Source: Jaltomata sinuosa (lineage: Eukaryota; Streptophyta; Magnoliopsida; Solanales; Solanaceae). From it: DNA of 64,000 bases. The number at the start of each line of letters is the position of its first letter. The first letter of the stretch is position 1. Below are positions 23,395-34,956 of this stretch, in pieces. A program made the position numbers and the translations under genes. Location: contig QJPP01000821.1 of NCBI GenBank assembly GCA_003996215.1, positions 248,001 to 312,000 of the forward strand. The letters run 5' to 3'. The notes beneath the pieces are model-generated. The model saw nothing but the letters and a program-made list of their open reading frames with translations, had not been told where the DNA came from and ran no database searches.

Positions 23395-26300
23395 TGTAAT
23401 GAACCTTCCAGTCATTTACACATTTTCGCCTTTCTTGTACCATTAGAGCTTACTTGTAGCGGCCCAAGTCATTTATGGCTTGTCGGGACCGGTAGTTCGG
23501 AGCCCGGGCCGTGTGTTTGGTCTTTATGGACGTTCCTCATTTTAGAGCTTCAACTTTGGAAATCGTTGACTTCCGTCAACATTCTTGGTAATATCAAAGA
23601 ATTAAACCAAGGTTCTTGGTCAAAGGAATCCCTTACTCGAAAGTTCGAGTTAAAGAAATGCCTCGTGTAACACCTCGCCCGTTTGGAAGATTTAAAGTAA
23701 CCCGTGCCTTTGGGGTGAGACTAATAGTGTCTAATATACTAAGAAGGATGTTTTATGAGGTATTATAATCACAAAATGGTCGTATGATAAGTTTTGAAGT
23801 CAAGCAAGTTGCGAAACAAAAGTCGGAAAAACTTATTGTAAATTCCTTTAAGGAATTCTCTTCAAATTTGGGTTAAATGTATTGAGGTGTTTCTCCCTAT
23901 CTATAAAGATATAGTGGGCCCCCAATATACCAAATTTAAGGTCTACGAGTATAGTTTCCAACACACTAAACCGTTCATCCATACGACTTCAGAATAGAGA
24001 AATATTCATGTTTTCGTAAGACTGCACAAGCAGACACGTCAAAGCGGGTCCCACATCCTAAGTCGGTTTGCCTTTATAAATCAGCTTCTCCTTCGTTTTA
24101 AACCCATAAAAACAGACCAAAACCATAGAAAAACAGATACAAACCTTAGAAATAATCCATGGACCTTGATCCTTTCTATTCGGAAGTTTAACGGAAGTTG
24201 CTCTACGTCGCGAGCTCATGATCGTGGTACAGTTTTCTCGTCATTTTGGCTCCGTTTGTTTCTACTGCAAGGAGGAAGTTCGTGGAACTGATATTTTTAT
24301 GCTATTATCATTTGATTATCGGAAGTTAAGGGTTCTAAATCCTTGACTCATTCTTAATTTGAGCTTTAGAATCAATTCCGAGGAGAACTTATCATTATCG
24401 GCATGTTTGTCGTGTTTTCTTGCCGTATATTGTTATAGCTCGTGGTGGATCCTTATAAAAGCATGTTTAGATTGGTATTTCAAAGATTTTTGTTGAGGTA
24501 ACCTTCCTCCTATGACCCTCCTTCATTATTATATGTTCTAGTATTGTTTTATGGATTTCTGAGCCACGAAGTGGTATTTTGGATCTGTGGCTCTGGGCAT
24601 CCCCTTTGTCATATTAAATTGGGTTGTTATTGTTGTATGTTGATGGTGTTAAGGTGTTGGAGGTACTAGGAGTTGGTGTGATTCTTATTGGAGTCACGAA
24701 CGATGGTTATTGGATTGAATGACATGAAGTACGCCTTGAAATAGTGCCTCGGGAGCTCGTCGCTCCTTGGAGATGTGGTTAACGTATTGTTGTTGGATTT
24801 AGCTGCCATTTGTTATTGTTATTGGCCTCATTTTTATGCTTTGGAGTTGGATGGTCGTGAGTGTGACATTAACACCTTATCAATTGGCTATGGCTCGTTC
24901 TTGCAGCCTTGTCGATTCTAGCAATTGTTCCATTACCTTGGTTGGTCAGGCTTCATAGAGACGCCTTTGGGGATTCAGTTGAAAGTATTTGTTTTGTGTG
25001 ATTCAGAGCTTCCTGGAGCTGTTCGAGTCTGGACGATGCCATTCTCGCAGCTAGTCATTGGATGACAGGTAGGTTATGGTTTTCCCCTATCTAGACTCTG
25101 CGTATATAGGCTATAACTGCATTAATTAGCATCCTTGGATGGGTTGTTATAGGTTGGTACCCAAGACCTTGTCCGCCTTTCGTCCGTCTATTTCATACGT
25201 TGTTTGTAGTATTCGCGTAGTAATGTATATTACCTTTGTGGTCCTGTGTGGCCTTGTATTGACTCTGGAACATAGATGGTGGGCTATTTGGGAATGTCCG
25301 TGAGTCCCGGACATAGAGATTATCCTTTTAGGCTGATTATGTCTGCTGAGTAGCTATTGGGCCTGTGCAGGGCTGATAGGAATTGTTGTGAGCCGTTGGG
25401 CTACTTTTATATTTGTGTGCGAGCATATCATCCATGAAAAAGGTTTTCCCCTGCATGTTTTACTACAGTTTTGGTTGTGAGCCACTACTGACAGTTTTCC
25501 TAAATTTGCATGGCCCTGGGGGTCCCTTTTTAGTACTGTTGTTGATAGAAAAGGGGATTTTTGGATTTTTTTGCATTGATTTTATTACTGGTACTAGTCT
25601 CTGCGGGGAAGATCACCAGACTTGATTTTATTACTGATACTAGTCTCTGCGGGGCAGAGCACCAGACTTGATTTTATTACTGATACTAGTCTCTGCGGGG
25701 CAGAGCACCAGACTTGATTTTATTACTGATACTAGTCTTTGCGGGCCGGAGCACTAGACTTGATTTACTACAGTTTTAGACCCGGTTACGCTCGGGCACC
25801 CTTGGAGGGGTTTTTGAGGCATTTCTACTACTTTAGTCCTGGACGGGGTCTGAGCATGCATACTTGAGACTGGGTCTCTATCTTGATCCTGGACTTGCTT
25901 CCGGATGACATATCTTGATACTGAGTATTAGTATGGGGTAAGGGACCTCCATGGACCTTGTCGCTCCGGGCCTGGAGCTTCGGGCTGCGTGCGCCGGAGA
26001 GAAGGGTATACGGTGGAGTAGAGGTATACAGGCTGAGTCCTTCCATGGAACCTGCCTGCTGGGCCTAATTGGCACCGGAGGAGGTACATACAGAGGTTCT
26101 ATTTCACATCATATCATATCATGCATTGGATTCCACCCTTATTTGTTGTGTGTTCAGTGTACGCTCTGGTAGTATGGGATGCTGGAGGGTTTGTTTTCAC
26201 TTGATTGTGTTCCTCGGTTGTATGGGCGGCCGTTGGGACTGTAGGTAGACTATATTTACTCCTGTTTTTACTTAGAGCTTGTCTTGGCACCCGGTTCTTG

Positions 26301-27326
26301 AAAGATTAGTGATGGCTAGCCTGTTGAGGCTTTGGTTGTGGGATTTTTGATTATTGAGAGGGATTTATAGTCCTATCTTATTGAGGCACTTTTGTGTGGC
26401 CTTCTGAGCAGAGTGTGAGACTCTGGTTTTATTCTTGTGGGAAGCTGAGTGGTATCTCTCAGTTATTGTGGCCTAGTTATTTCATCCTAGGGTTGTACTT
26501 GTGAGGTGATTCCCTGGTTATTCTATCATATGATTGGATTGGTGTTATGATTTCCTTATACTGGTTGATTCCATTTTGAGTATGTTAGACTGCTCTCCGT
26601 CTTTTCCTTCCACTTGAGGTTACCGGTATACCGCTATTTTCTCAACTCTCTCTCTACTTACTTATATTGTTGTACAAGGACTCCAGGTGCTTTCTTCTTT
26701 CCTTCACCAGTGATTCTGTGTGATTGTATCTCTGTGCTAGCATGTGTTACTTGAAGCTCTTGGTTATGTATGATCTGTGCTAGCTCCTTGTGCCTTGCTT
26801 ATTGCCTCAGTGACTGCTTTCTTGCTATCTGTTACTTACTGCTTTTATATCTTATATGCGCTCAGTCGGCCTATGATACCTACTGAGTACCCATGGTTTT
26901 GGTGCTCATACTACACTTCTGCACTTTTTTGTATAGATATTAGCTGAGCTTTCGCCGTTGATCACGTTGGAGACTCGTGCAACTTTTGGATCTTTGAGAC
27001 TAGGATGAGCGCCTGACGGTCGGGGCTTGTCTACATCTCATTTGTTGTACTGTTGCTCCTTGTACTTTCGGAGGCAATTTATGTTGTATTTTGTTACTTC
27101 TAGCACTTGTATTCTATTAGAAGCTTCTGTACTGTCGATACCAAGTCTTGGGGTTGGTGTAGTTTCCTTTATGTATTTATATTCGAGTTTTGCTTTCGCT
27201 TATTTCTGCTTGCTGGTGCGTTTTGGTTAGGCAGTAGCCCATTACTAACCGTTCTGGGCTACGGGAATTGGTTCGCCTACTGGGGATTGTAGGTGCCATC
27301 ATGACTTGAGAAATCGGGTCGTGACA
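23395..27326 (+). mobile_element. Element D: 3.9 kb solo LTR of a Ty3/gypsy-type element
   Basis: Begins TGTAATGAACC and ends GGGTCGTGACA, flanked by a perfect 5-bp duplication ATTTG (23390-23394 and 27327-27331), inside the 41-bp minisatellite. There are no coding domains, primer site or second LTR copy. Its last 400 bases (GAGTACCCATGG..., then a GGTGCCATCATGACTTG-like ending) read like the 3' end of Solanaceae gypsy LTRs. Solo status is inferred from the single copy plus target duplication. An unusually large non-coding element is the alternative. Confidence 0.75.
25576..25772 (+). repeat. 46-bp tandem repeat in element D
   Basis: Four units with TACTAGTCTYTGCGGG at 25592, 25638, 25684 and 25730, giving an exact 46-bp period. 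The third and fourth differ by only a few bases. Confidence 0.9.
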
Positions 27327-27412
27327 ATTTGCATGCCAAGAGGGCCATATCATATTTGCATGTCAAGAGGACCACGCCAAGAGGGTCATGTCATATTTGC
27401 ATGTCAAGAGGA
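27327..27412 (+). repeat. 41-bp minisatellite of element B, right part
   Basis: Continues the array interrupted by element D: CATGCCAAGAGGGCCATAT, then two more units starting CATATTTGCATG. Confidence 0.8.
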
Positions 27413-27540
27413 CTATCATCATCAAAAGTCGCAAATACACATTTGGTGTGAAGATTATGTCCCTCTACCAGCTGGTTTCAAAGAGGATGACATTCAAAGG
27501 CGTCCTTAAGTCGTACTGGCTGCGCGGGATCGACCCAAGA

Positions 27541-28175
27541 GCATACTTATATCCAAGATCGCGTAAGACGGAGGAGTATAACGTTGAGGATATTATTATT
27601 ATTATTGGCTATTGGTAGCGGTCTTTTGCATATACCTTTGGGATGAATCTTGTGCATCATCCGTATCGATGCGACTAACAGATATTCCCTGAATTTTAAG
27701 GCTTTGGGTAATCTACCACATCATCCGACTTTGGATAGAGGTGTCTTACAGATGCCTTTAATTTGTCAGCTTTGAGTAATCTTGCATATTATCTGACTTT
27801 GGATAGAGGCGGCTTACAAATGTCCTGCACTTTTATCATTATTATTATTATGTCAAATAGCATATTCATATCCAATATCGCGTGAGACGGAGGAGTATAA
27901 CATTGAGGATATTATTATTATTATTGTGCCAAGTCTGGCATTCAGCATATCTATATACGATATCGCGTAAGATAGAGGAGTCTGACGTTGAGGGTATATT
28001 CGCTTCCTTGGTATGTCAAGTCTGGCATATTTATATCCGATATCGCGTAAGACGAAGGAGTCTAACATTGAGGATATTATTATTATTATTATTATGCCAA
28101 GTCTGGCATCCAACATATTCATATCCGACATCGCGTAAGACGACGAAGTCTGACATAGAGGATATTTATGCACCC
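27541..28175 (+). repeat. Tandem repeat with ATATCGCGTAAGACG core and ATT runs
   Basis: Five copies of a unit with ATCGCGTRAGA...GGAG...TTGAGGATATTATT (starting near 27551, 27868, 27957, 28030 and 28122), mostly 75-95 bp apart, several followed by (ATT)n. The gap between copies one and two is filled by the left arm of a large inverted repeat. The 126-codon frame here simply translates the repeat. Confidence 0.8.
27605..27826 (+). repeat. Large inverted repeat, left arm (222 bp)
   Basis: Reverse complement of 28770-28991 with no gaps and about four mismatches by eye. It begins TTGGCTATTGGTAGCGG and ends TTACAAATGTCCT. Confidence 0.9.
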
Positions 28176-28379
28176 TTATTTATTGGAGACAATAAAGTCT
28201 CTCACCGAAGGATATTCGTATATTCGAAAGTGCCAATCGCCAGAAGATGCAGCTATATTTGATCGTGGGGCAAAATCCTTGTTACCTCCGATGATCAAAT
28301 AATGTTTGCCATCGAGGATGAAAGCATATAGTCTGAGGGATTTCTATGAGACGCCATCCAAATCGGACGATAAATTAGA

Positions 28380-28960
28380 TTTCCCAAAGTTGGAAGGCCG
28401 AAGGTCGTCTGTAAGCCACAGTGATGTCTGAAACCATATAGTGTGCAAGATTGCCCAAAATTTGATAAACTAAGAGTTAGTTGTAAGACGCAACGATAGC
28501 TGAAATCAGATAGTGTTGAAGATAGTGTGCAAGATCACCTGAATATTGACAGCTCAAGGGTAATGCATAAGTCGCAATAATATCCAAAATTGGATAAAGT
28601 GCAAGACTACCAAAAATTGACAATCCAAGGGTTATCTATAAGCCACGTCATATCCACGTTGATATTTTGCAGGACTACCCAAAGGCTAGCAATTCAAGGG
28701 AAATCTGTAAGTCGCGTTACATCCAAGATCGGATAAAAGTGCAAGATTACCCAAAAACTGACAATTCGAAGGACATTTGTAAGCCGCCTCTATCCAAAGT
28801 CAGATAATATGCAAGATTACTCAAAGTTGACAAATTAAAGGCATCTGTAAGACACCTCTATCCAAAGTCGGATGATGTGCTAGATTACCCAAAGCCTTAA
28901 AATTCAGGGAATATCTGTTAGTCACATTGATACGGATGATGCACAAGATTCATCCCAAAG
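28380..28960 (+). repeat. ~85-bp tandem repeat (GCAAGATTACCCAAA unit)
   Basis: About six or seven diverged units, each with GCAAGATTACCC, TTGACAATTC, a TCTGTAAGYCGC-type block and TATCCAAAGTCGGAT. The last two to three units form the right arm of the inverted repeat. The left arm carries the same units in the opposite orientation. Confidence 0.75.
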
Positions 28961-28991
28961 GTATATGCAAAAGACCGCTACCAATAGCCAA
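28770..28991 (-). repeat. Large inverted repeat, right arm (222 bp)
   Basis: Pairs with 27605-27826 across a 943-bp loop. Confidence 0.9.
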
Positions 28992-29109
28992 GAAGGCTAT
29001 CACATTCAAGAGAATGCCATAAATGGTCAAGAGAATCGTCACATCAAACGACTACGAAGGTCATCATATTCAAAGATCATCCTATTCAACCGCCATAGAG
29101 TTGGATAAT

Positions 29110-29425
29110 CTAACATGTCTAAGTCGCAGCAATGGGAATGCACAAAGTGTTTAAGTCACAACAATGGGAATGCGCAAATCTAACACTTCTAAGCCGCATC
29201 AATGGGAATGCGCAAAGTGTTTAAGTCACAACAACAGGAATGCGCAAAGTGTTTAAGTCGCAACAACGGGAATGCGCAAATCTAACACTTCTAAGCCGCG
29301 GCAACAGGAATGCGCAAAGTGTTTAAGTCACAACAACGAGAATGCACAAATCTAACACTTCTAAGCCGCAGTAATGGGAATGCGCAAGGTGTTTAAGTAG
29401 CAATAACGGGAATGCGCACCAGGCA
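29110..29425 (+). repeat. Minisatellite with alternating 32- and 38-bp units
   Basis: Nine units built on AAGYCRCARCAAYGGGAATGC. Some end CAAAGTGTTT (32 bp) and others CAAATCTAACACTTCT (38 bp); the two kinds are interspersed. Confidence 0.85.
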
Positions 29426-29564
29426 ATCCTATCTGATAGCCAAGAAGGCTATCATGTTTAATCATCATAGAAATTATTATTTTCTAGGACAGACACAAAT
29501 AGGGACAATGTCCAATTCAGAAACAACGGACACAGAACAAATGAGGTACAAGGCTATCTCTCCT

Positions 29565-29865
29565 TATTGAGATATTTTAATACTAACAATCTTTTTGAAA
29601 TATTGCTGAAAACATCCAAGAGGATGAAAATCTCAAAGCAGAACAACATGTATGAAATACATCAAAAAGACATCATCACACAGGATTCGAACGTAATTCA
29701 AGGATCAGGTATGACAAAGAAACTATCTCTCCAAATGGAATTACTTTATCACTAACCATTTTGTTTTGAGATATTGTCGAGAGCATCCGAGAAGGATGAA
29801 ATTCTCAAAACAAAACCACAGGTGCGGACTACATCAAAAAGGACGCATCACAACGTGGAACTTTT
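29565..29865 (+). repeat. Two-copy diverged tandem duplication
   Basis: The segment around 29570-29690 (GAAATATTGCTGAAAACATCC ... CATCAAAAAGACATCATCACA) recurs at about 29767-29860 with many substitutions. The small frames here are not supported as genes. Confidence 0.6.
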
Positions 29866-30612
29866 TCTTAGCAGCAAACTGGAACATTGTCTAGAAAAGA
29901 ATGTCAAACTTTCTGGATGCGAGTTGAGAATCAACTTCCGCTTCAATCAAACCACACCCCTATTAGAAGGCATGTGGGTATTTCCTATCGTTGGGGTCTT
30001 AGTTTCGCATCCAGGATATTTTTCTGAACTCATTGTGGAAGCAACCTTCCTTCTTTCAAATTTGGGTGACAATGCACCTCGAGTTTTGGAAATTATGTCC
30101 AGGTAAAATCTTGCTTATGGGTGTGAAGAGCTCCACATTCATAGTTGAGAGGTTACAAGCCTCTTTTCTGTAGCTCAAAATATTTGTCATTCATCCCGAG
30201 ACAAAGGTTGTCTTAACATAAAGACTACCTTTTCTACCGATTGAGTCGAACTACAAGCAGTCTAATTCCCCGAGTCTTGGGATATGTAGGCGGGCTCTGT
30301 GTTGAAAACTCGACTGCATTCCAAACTCTCCCCCAAATCCTCTTACTCTCCAACTTTTCGATCTCTCCGTACTCTGAAACCAGAAAAGTTTGGAATTCCT
30401 TAAAAGTCGTGCGTAAAATCAAGCGTCTTGAACTACAAGTGGCCTGAATTTTCATGTAACTCGAGATATGTAGGAAACTCGATACCGGAGTTAGGCCATA
30501 ATTCCTTGAAATTTATGCTAAAACCAATCGCTTCCAAGAGATGAACTAGTGGTCGGATAAAATTGGGATCGTCAATTCTCTTTGCCTAGGGTTCATTATA
30601 CTCACCCTACCC
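29866..30612 (+). other. 3' untranslated end of element B
   Basis: Non-coding. It holds cassettes at 30248-30293 and 30430-30474. The 110-codon frame at 29774-30106 has no recognisable domain. Confidence 0.5.
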
Positions 30613-30627
30613 AAAGGGAGGGGCAGC
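30613..30627 (+). other. Polypurine tract of element B
   Basis: AAAGGGAGGGGCAGC lies directly before the TGTTGACACCC start of the 3' LTR, the expected plus-strand primer position. Confidence 0.8.
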
Positions 30628-33600
30628 TGTTGACACCCAATTTTTACCCTCCACTATTTGATTAATTATCGAGCTCTTAGATTTTAAACAATTCTAAAAT
30701 AATTAATTTTATAATTAAAAGATTTTTTCAAAATTAATTTTGGAGAATATTCTATAATCTTTATGAATAAACATACGTCTACGTATATTCATAATATATA
30801 TAGATGTTTATCATTTTGTGAATTTTGATAGACATTCAAAGGATTTTTTCCAAAATTATTTCAAACCGTTTATTTTGGTCAAAATAATTCAAACGGAATT
30901 AAATTATAAAAGATTGGTATTTTTATAAACACACGTTCAAATATGGTAGAAAATTAATTATTTTTAGTTGTTTTAAAATAATAAAAGCTCAGTTAAATTA
31001 ATCGTATTTAGTTTGTCACTATTCCAATTACGACCTAATTAATCCAATTGGGTCTATTTTGGCCACAATCTTAACAATTGGCTAAAAATTAAACTAGTTG
31101 GTTACCAATTCGATCAAATTTGGCCACATTTGCAAAGCAAAGTGGACAAATCCTTAACCCACTTCTCAACAGCCCTCAGCTTTGTTTCAGCTGGTTTTAG
31201 GCTCAAATTCGACCCAACAAACAACAAAATAAATTCCCTCAGCCCAACTCCCATTCTAAAACCCGTCCCACACCCATCCATCACACCCTTATTCTCTCTT
31301 TCACTCATCTCTCAACACAATAAATGACCCCTTACCTTACCCCTTCTCTCACCTCGTCTGTTCCACAAACAGACAGACGAATAAGAACACCTAGTACCTC
31401 TCCGTCCAAAATCCACCAATCGACACCCAAAATCATTGGGTAATCGTTATCCCTCCGTCTATTTCCCCCTCAACTTTATTTGATTGTACGAAGTGGTGAG
31501 CTGGCTGGTTCTAGAAGAACCCAGAAGCTCTAGGTAGCGTCTCCAACATTCCCCTCCCCTAGAAATACGGTGGATGATCCTCAAAACCATTGGCCGATGA
31601 TCTATTTCGTACTGAAAGGTACAAACGTGGATGCATCAGAAGATTTTTGGTTTTGATTTTTTAAATTCCCAACTCTTATCCGAAAATCTCAGAAATTTCC
31701 ACTCAATTTCCACCCGTTGGATACCACCTAAACCCTCTCCTATATAAACCCCCTTTTTGTTCATAGATTAGGGTGGGTTTTCAGATAGCAAAAATCCTGG
31801 AGAGTCTTTTTCTCTGATTTTGGGGAAATCTGAGAATTCAAGGTGAAGGAAAGTAAGAAAAATACTACTGTTTCTTTTGAGATTTTTTTGGGTTTGCTCG
31901 TTGCATCTCAAAAGTTGAATTTGTCGAATAGTCGATAGGAAAATTTGACTCGTCTGTCCCAGTTGCTGCCCGGAAAAAGGTAAATCCCCTCTCCCTTTCA
32001 CTTTACTTTTCTTATTCTTATTGTAGCTAGTTGATTGTTGTTGTTTTGTTGTGTTAGTTGTTGCAATTGGTTTGTTGCTTGGGTACTGTTTGTAGGTTAT
32101 TTGATTGAGAGGAAGATGGGTTGAACCCTGTGGAATAATCGAGCTAGGGAGAAGCTTTGAACTCTCGAGTTTGGATTCTCCCCGGTGCTCTTAAAGACCC
32201 AAGGTTCCTAATCCCTTCCCTTTGTGTTAGTGGTGGAAAATAGCTGATGTAGGATTGGGTTTGTTCTGAAATATGAATTTGGACCTCTGTATACTTGAAA
32301 TCTTGTTTCTTTACTGTTTCTATGAAGAAATGTGTAGTGATAATCAACTTGTTGTGTTAGTAAGAAATGTATTTACTGGCTGTCGAGATTGACTGTTTCG
32401 TGTTTCTTTTCGTACAAAGAAATTTGTTTTCCCTTCTCCAAACCTTTGAACATCTATATTTGTTTTGGATGATCTCTCAAGAATAGCTAACGTACAATCT
32501 AGTGCTTTGGTTAGATAGTGATCCTTTCCTTCACCATGTTTTAAACGAGATGTCCTGAGTACTTGGTTTTAAGGTTTACTACTGCACGATGAGTTTTTTT
32601 TCATCTCGAACCTGAACCCTCGGATGCTTTGCCTATTGAATTTGTTAAGGAAACAGTAGTAAATCCTTATGTTGTGGTTCATGGTTTCTCAATTTCGTTT
32701 AAATAATTTGTTTGATCTACAATGTTCCTTTCCATAGACGCATGGAATTGTTTTCTTGAACTCTCCTATAATAAGCTTAAAAGTAACAAGACCAATTGCT
32801 GGAAGCTCAAAGTTTGAAATTTTCTTTCCTGTTTGCTTTTCCCAAAACCCCTCTGTTTTCTATTCATGTTTGCTCTCTTGTTAATGTTTCTCTTAAAGAA
32901 TTGCTAGTCGTGTAATATATTTACTATGAAAACTGGGCATGATCTCACTGTTGAATTGATTCAGCTCCAGAACAAATTATGTATGATTGCTTCATACCAA
33001 AGGCCTTTTTAAAACACTCTCTCTGCCACTTTGTTGTGTGTTACTAGAAGATTAGAGGGGTAACTCAAGCCCTTTTGGTTAAGATCTTCTCTCTTCCCTT
33101 CCCATGTTTCCCTTTGGTATATTCTGAGGATCACAATCTGTTATTTCGTTACTTCATAGATAAATTTGATCTCTTCCCCTTTTGTCACTTTGAAAATTCC
33201 TTCATCAAGTATAGGCTTGAATGATTAAGTATCTTGAATGGTTCTATAGTCATGGTGGTATTGTTTGCAACTAGTATGTTTTTAAGTTAGTTTTAAATTA
33301 TGCTCTATAACTATTTTAATATTAGGTGACTAATCCTTATCGTTTTGTTGCATGAATACACTTTGTCGGGTCCAATGGACTCCCATACCTGCATTTCGGA
33401 TGGGCTAAGCCCAAATCTTGAGTCAATCCAAGTCCAAAGGATGGACTAACACATGAAGAAACATGTTGGTATACACTGATATGCAGTGATATACATATCA
33501 AGGAGTAGATATACAGGTTCAAGAATAGAAAAGATGGAAAGGGAAGCTGATATACAGGTTTCGGGAGCTGAAAACGTGCAAGTATACAGCTGATATACGA

Positions 33601-34698
33601 AATGTATACAGCTGATATACAAGATAAGAAAAATGGACTAAGTCCATTAAATTTCCAGCCCAAAGACTGGACTGATTTGACAATGAGCCTGGAAGCCCAA
33701 TCTCTTCACTCTCTCTTATCTTATTTGTATTTAATCTAATTTGAATTATTTGTATGTAATTAATTTTAACTAACTCTTTTAATTAATTTAAATAAATCCC
33801 CTAAAGTGTTGTTGTTTCTAGCGTTATCTTCGTTTTAGTTTTTCTTGCAATTTGTTCTATCCAAATTTCGTCACTTAATTTAGTTCAGTTAAAAAATGAG
33901 AAAAGTTAGATTTTGTGTTCACTTGCCTAAAAAATAGGTTTTCAAATAAAAGATGACTATTTACTCATCCAGGGTTCAACAAAGTTTTATCTTCGGTTAA
34001 AATAAATTTCCCTTGACATAAAAGAATTTTCTTAACTCGTCTTTTTCTAAACACCGACTTTCTTAAAATAAGTTGAAATAATTCCTTAACTTTTCTTTTA
34101 AGTTAATATTTTCATAGCAAATTACTATTTGATAGAATAAATCACCCTCTCCCCAAACTCTTTTCTTTTAAAAATTGCTTTCTCTAATTATTAATAAAAT
34201 AAGTTCTTCTTGGTTCAAAAAGAGACTCTTAATTTGAATAACTTTTGCTTGAAATTATGGTTGCATTAAAATTTCTCCAAATTTGAATATTTTCAAAAAG
34301 AATGAAATTTCTTTAAAATAGTTTTTGTTTTGCCTTAGATTGAGTTATAACATTTTTTCTAAATTGTCTTCAAATATGTTCATGAATAAACTCTTTCAAA
34401 TTGTTTCATTTTAAGTTAGTCAAAATTCTTTCTTTGGTCAACCATTAAAACGGACGTTCTTAAGTGCCTTAAAACCCTTCTTAAGACGTTACTTGAACCT
34501 TACCCATTTTCTCTAATTTTAAAGATTTATTTATGTTTTTAAGTCTTTGAAATTCCTTAAAGTTTTCTTAATTTCTTATAAAAATTAAGTGGCAACTCTG
34601 TTTTGTTTAGAATTATTTTGAAATTTTCTTTAAGTTTTGAAATAATTTCTAAGTGTCGAAAACCATTCTTTTAAAAAAATTCGAAAAGGGATAAAACA
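30628..34698 (+). repeat. Element B 3' LTR
   Basis: 4071 bp, beginning TGTTGACACCC and ending GATAAAACA. It matches 3582-7656 throughout, including the TATA box (31741-31748) and the GATATACAG cluster. Confidence 0.9.
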
Positions 34699-34703
34699 TG
34701 AAT

Positions 34704-34827
34704 ACCTCTCTGTCCTAGGGCCAATTCTACACCTACGCCCAAGGTGGGGTCCTCCGCAATAAACACAATAGTCGGGAATATAAACTAGGATGTAACCACC
34801 AATATTTCTATTATTTCGAGATGCCAT
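34704..34827 (-). pseudogene. Element A gag, upstream part (first zinc knuckle)
   Basis: Starts at ATG 34827 (MASRNNRN), carries the knuckle-like CVYCGGPHLGRRC, and is cut by element B. The codon phase is the same as at 3576-2962, so B entered a single open frame between two knuckle-like motifs. Only about 40 residues precede the break and no capsid domain is present, so this gag was already reduced before B inserted, or belongs to an atypical short family. Confidence 0.65.
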
Positions 34828-34933
34828 GGAACCAATCAACAAACTAAAACTAAATAAAATAAAAATAACTACTCACAAAATTGAACTAGAGTAAGTAAAC
34901 TCAAATTCTAAACTAACTCAATACGCCAAATTA

Positions 34934-34952
34934 TTCACCGGCAATGGCGCCA
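34934..34952 (-). other. Primer binding site of element A
   Basis: On the minus strand TGGCGCCATTGCCGGTGAA, two mismatches from the primer site of element C, so a tRNA-Asp type. Confidence 0.75.
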
Positions 34953-34956
34953 TTTT

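Larger units (their letters stand above)
3582..34698 (+). mobile_element. Element B: ~31 kb span of an Ogre/Tat-like LTR retrotransposon with two nested insertions
   Basis: Two direct repeats of about 4.07 kb (3582-7656 and 30628-34698) begin TGTTSACACCC and flank a primer site, gag, protease, a truncated pol and a polypurine tract, all in plus orientation. The flanking five bases are TGAGT (3577-3581) and TGAAT (34699-34703), a target duplication with one mismatch. Removing nested elements C and D leaves about 20 kb, in the usual Ogre size range. RT, RNase H and integrase are missing (see 21130-21609), and gag and protease carry many stops. It inserted into the gag frame of element A. Confidence 0.85.

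Noticed and set aside
23257..23670. 137-codon plus frame
   Set aside because: It spans the border of the 41-bp minisatellite and element D, so it is a chance fusion.
23667..27326. TGTAACACCTCG at 23667 as the true start of the solo LTR
   Set aside because: It looks like an LTR start, but the bases before it do not match ATTTG, whereas those before 23395 match exactly.
27882..28262. 126-codon plus frame and its 106-codon antisense partner
   Set aside because: Both translate the ATATCGCG/ATT tandem repeat; the Ile and Leu runs come from (ATT)n.
29110..29425. CRISPR-like array
   Set aside because: Units are contiguous without unique spacers, in a plant retrotransposon.
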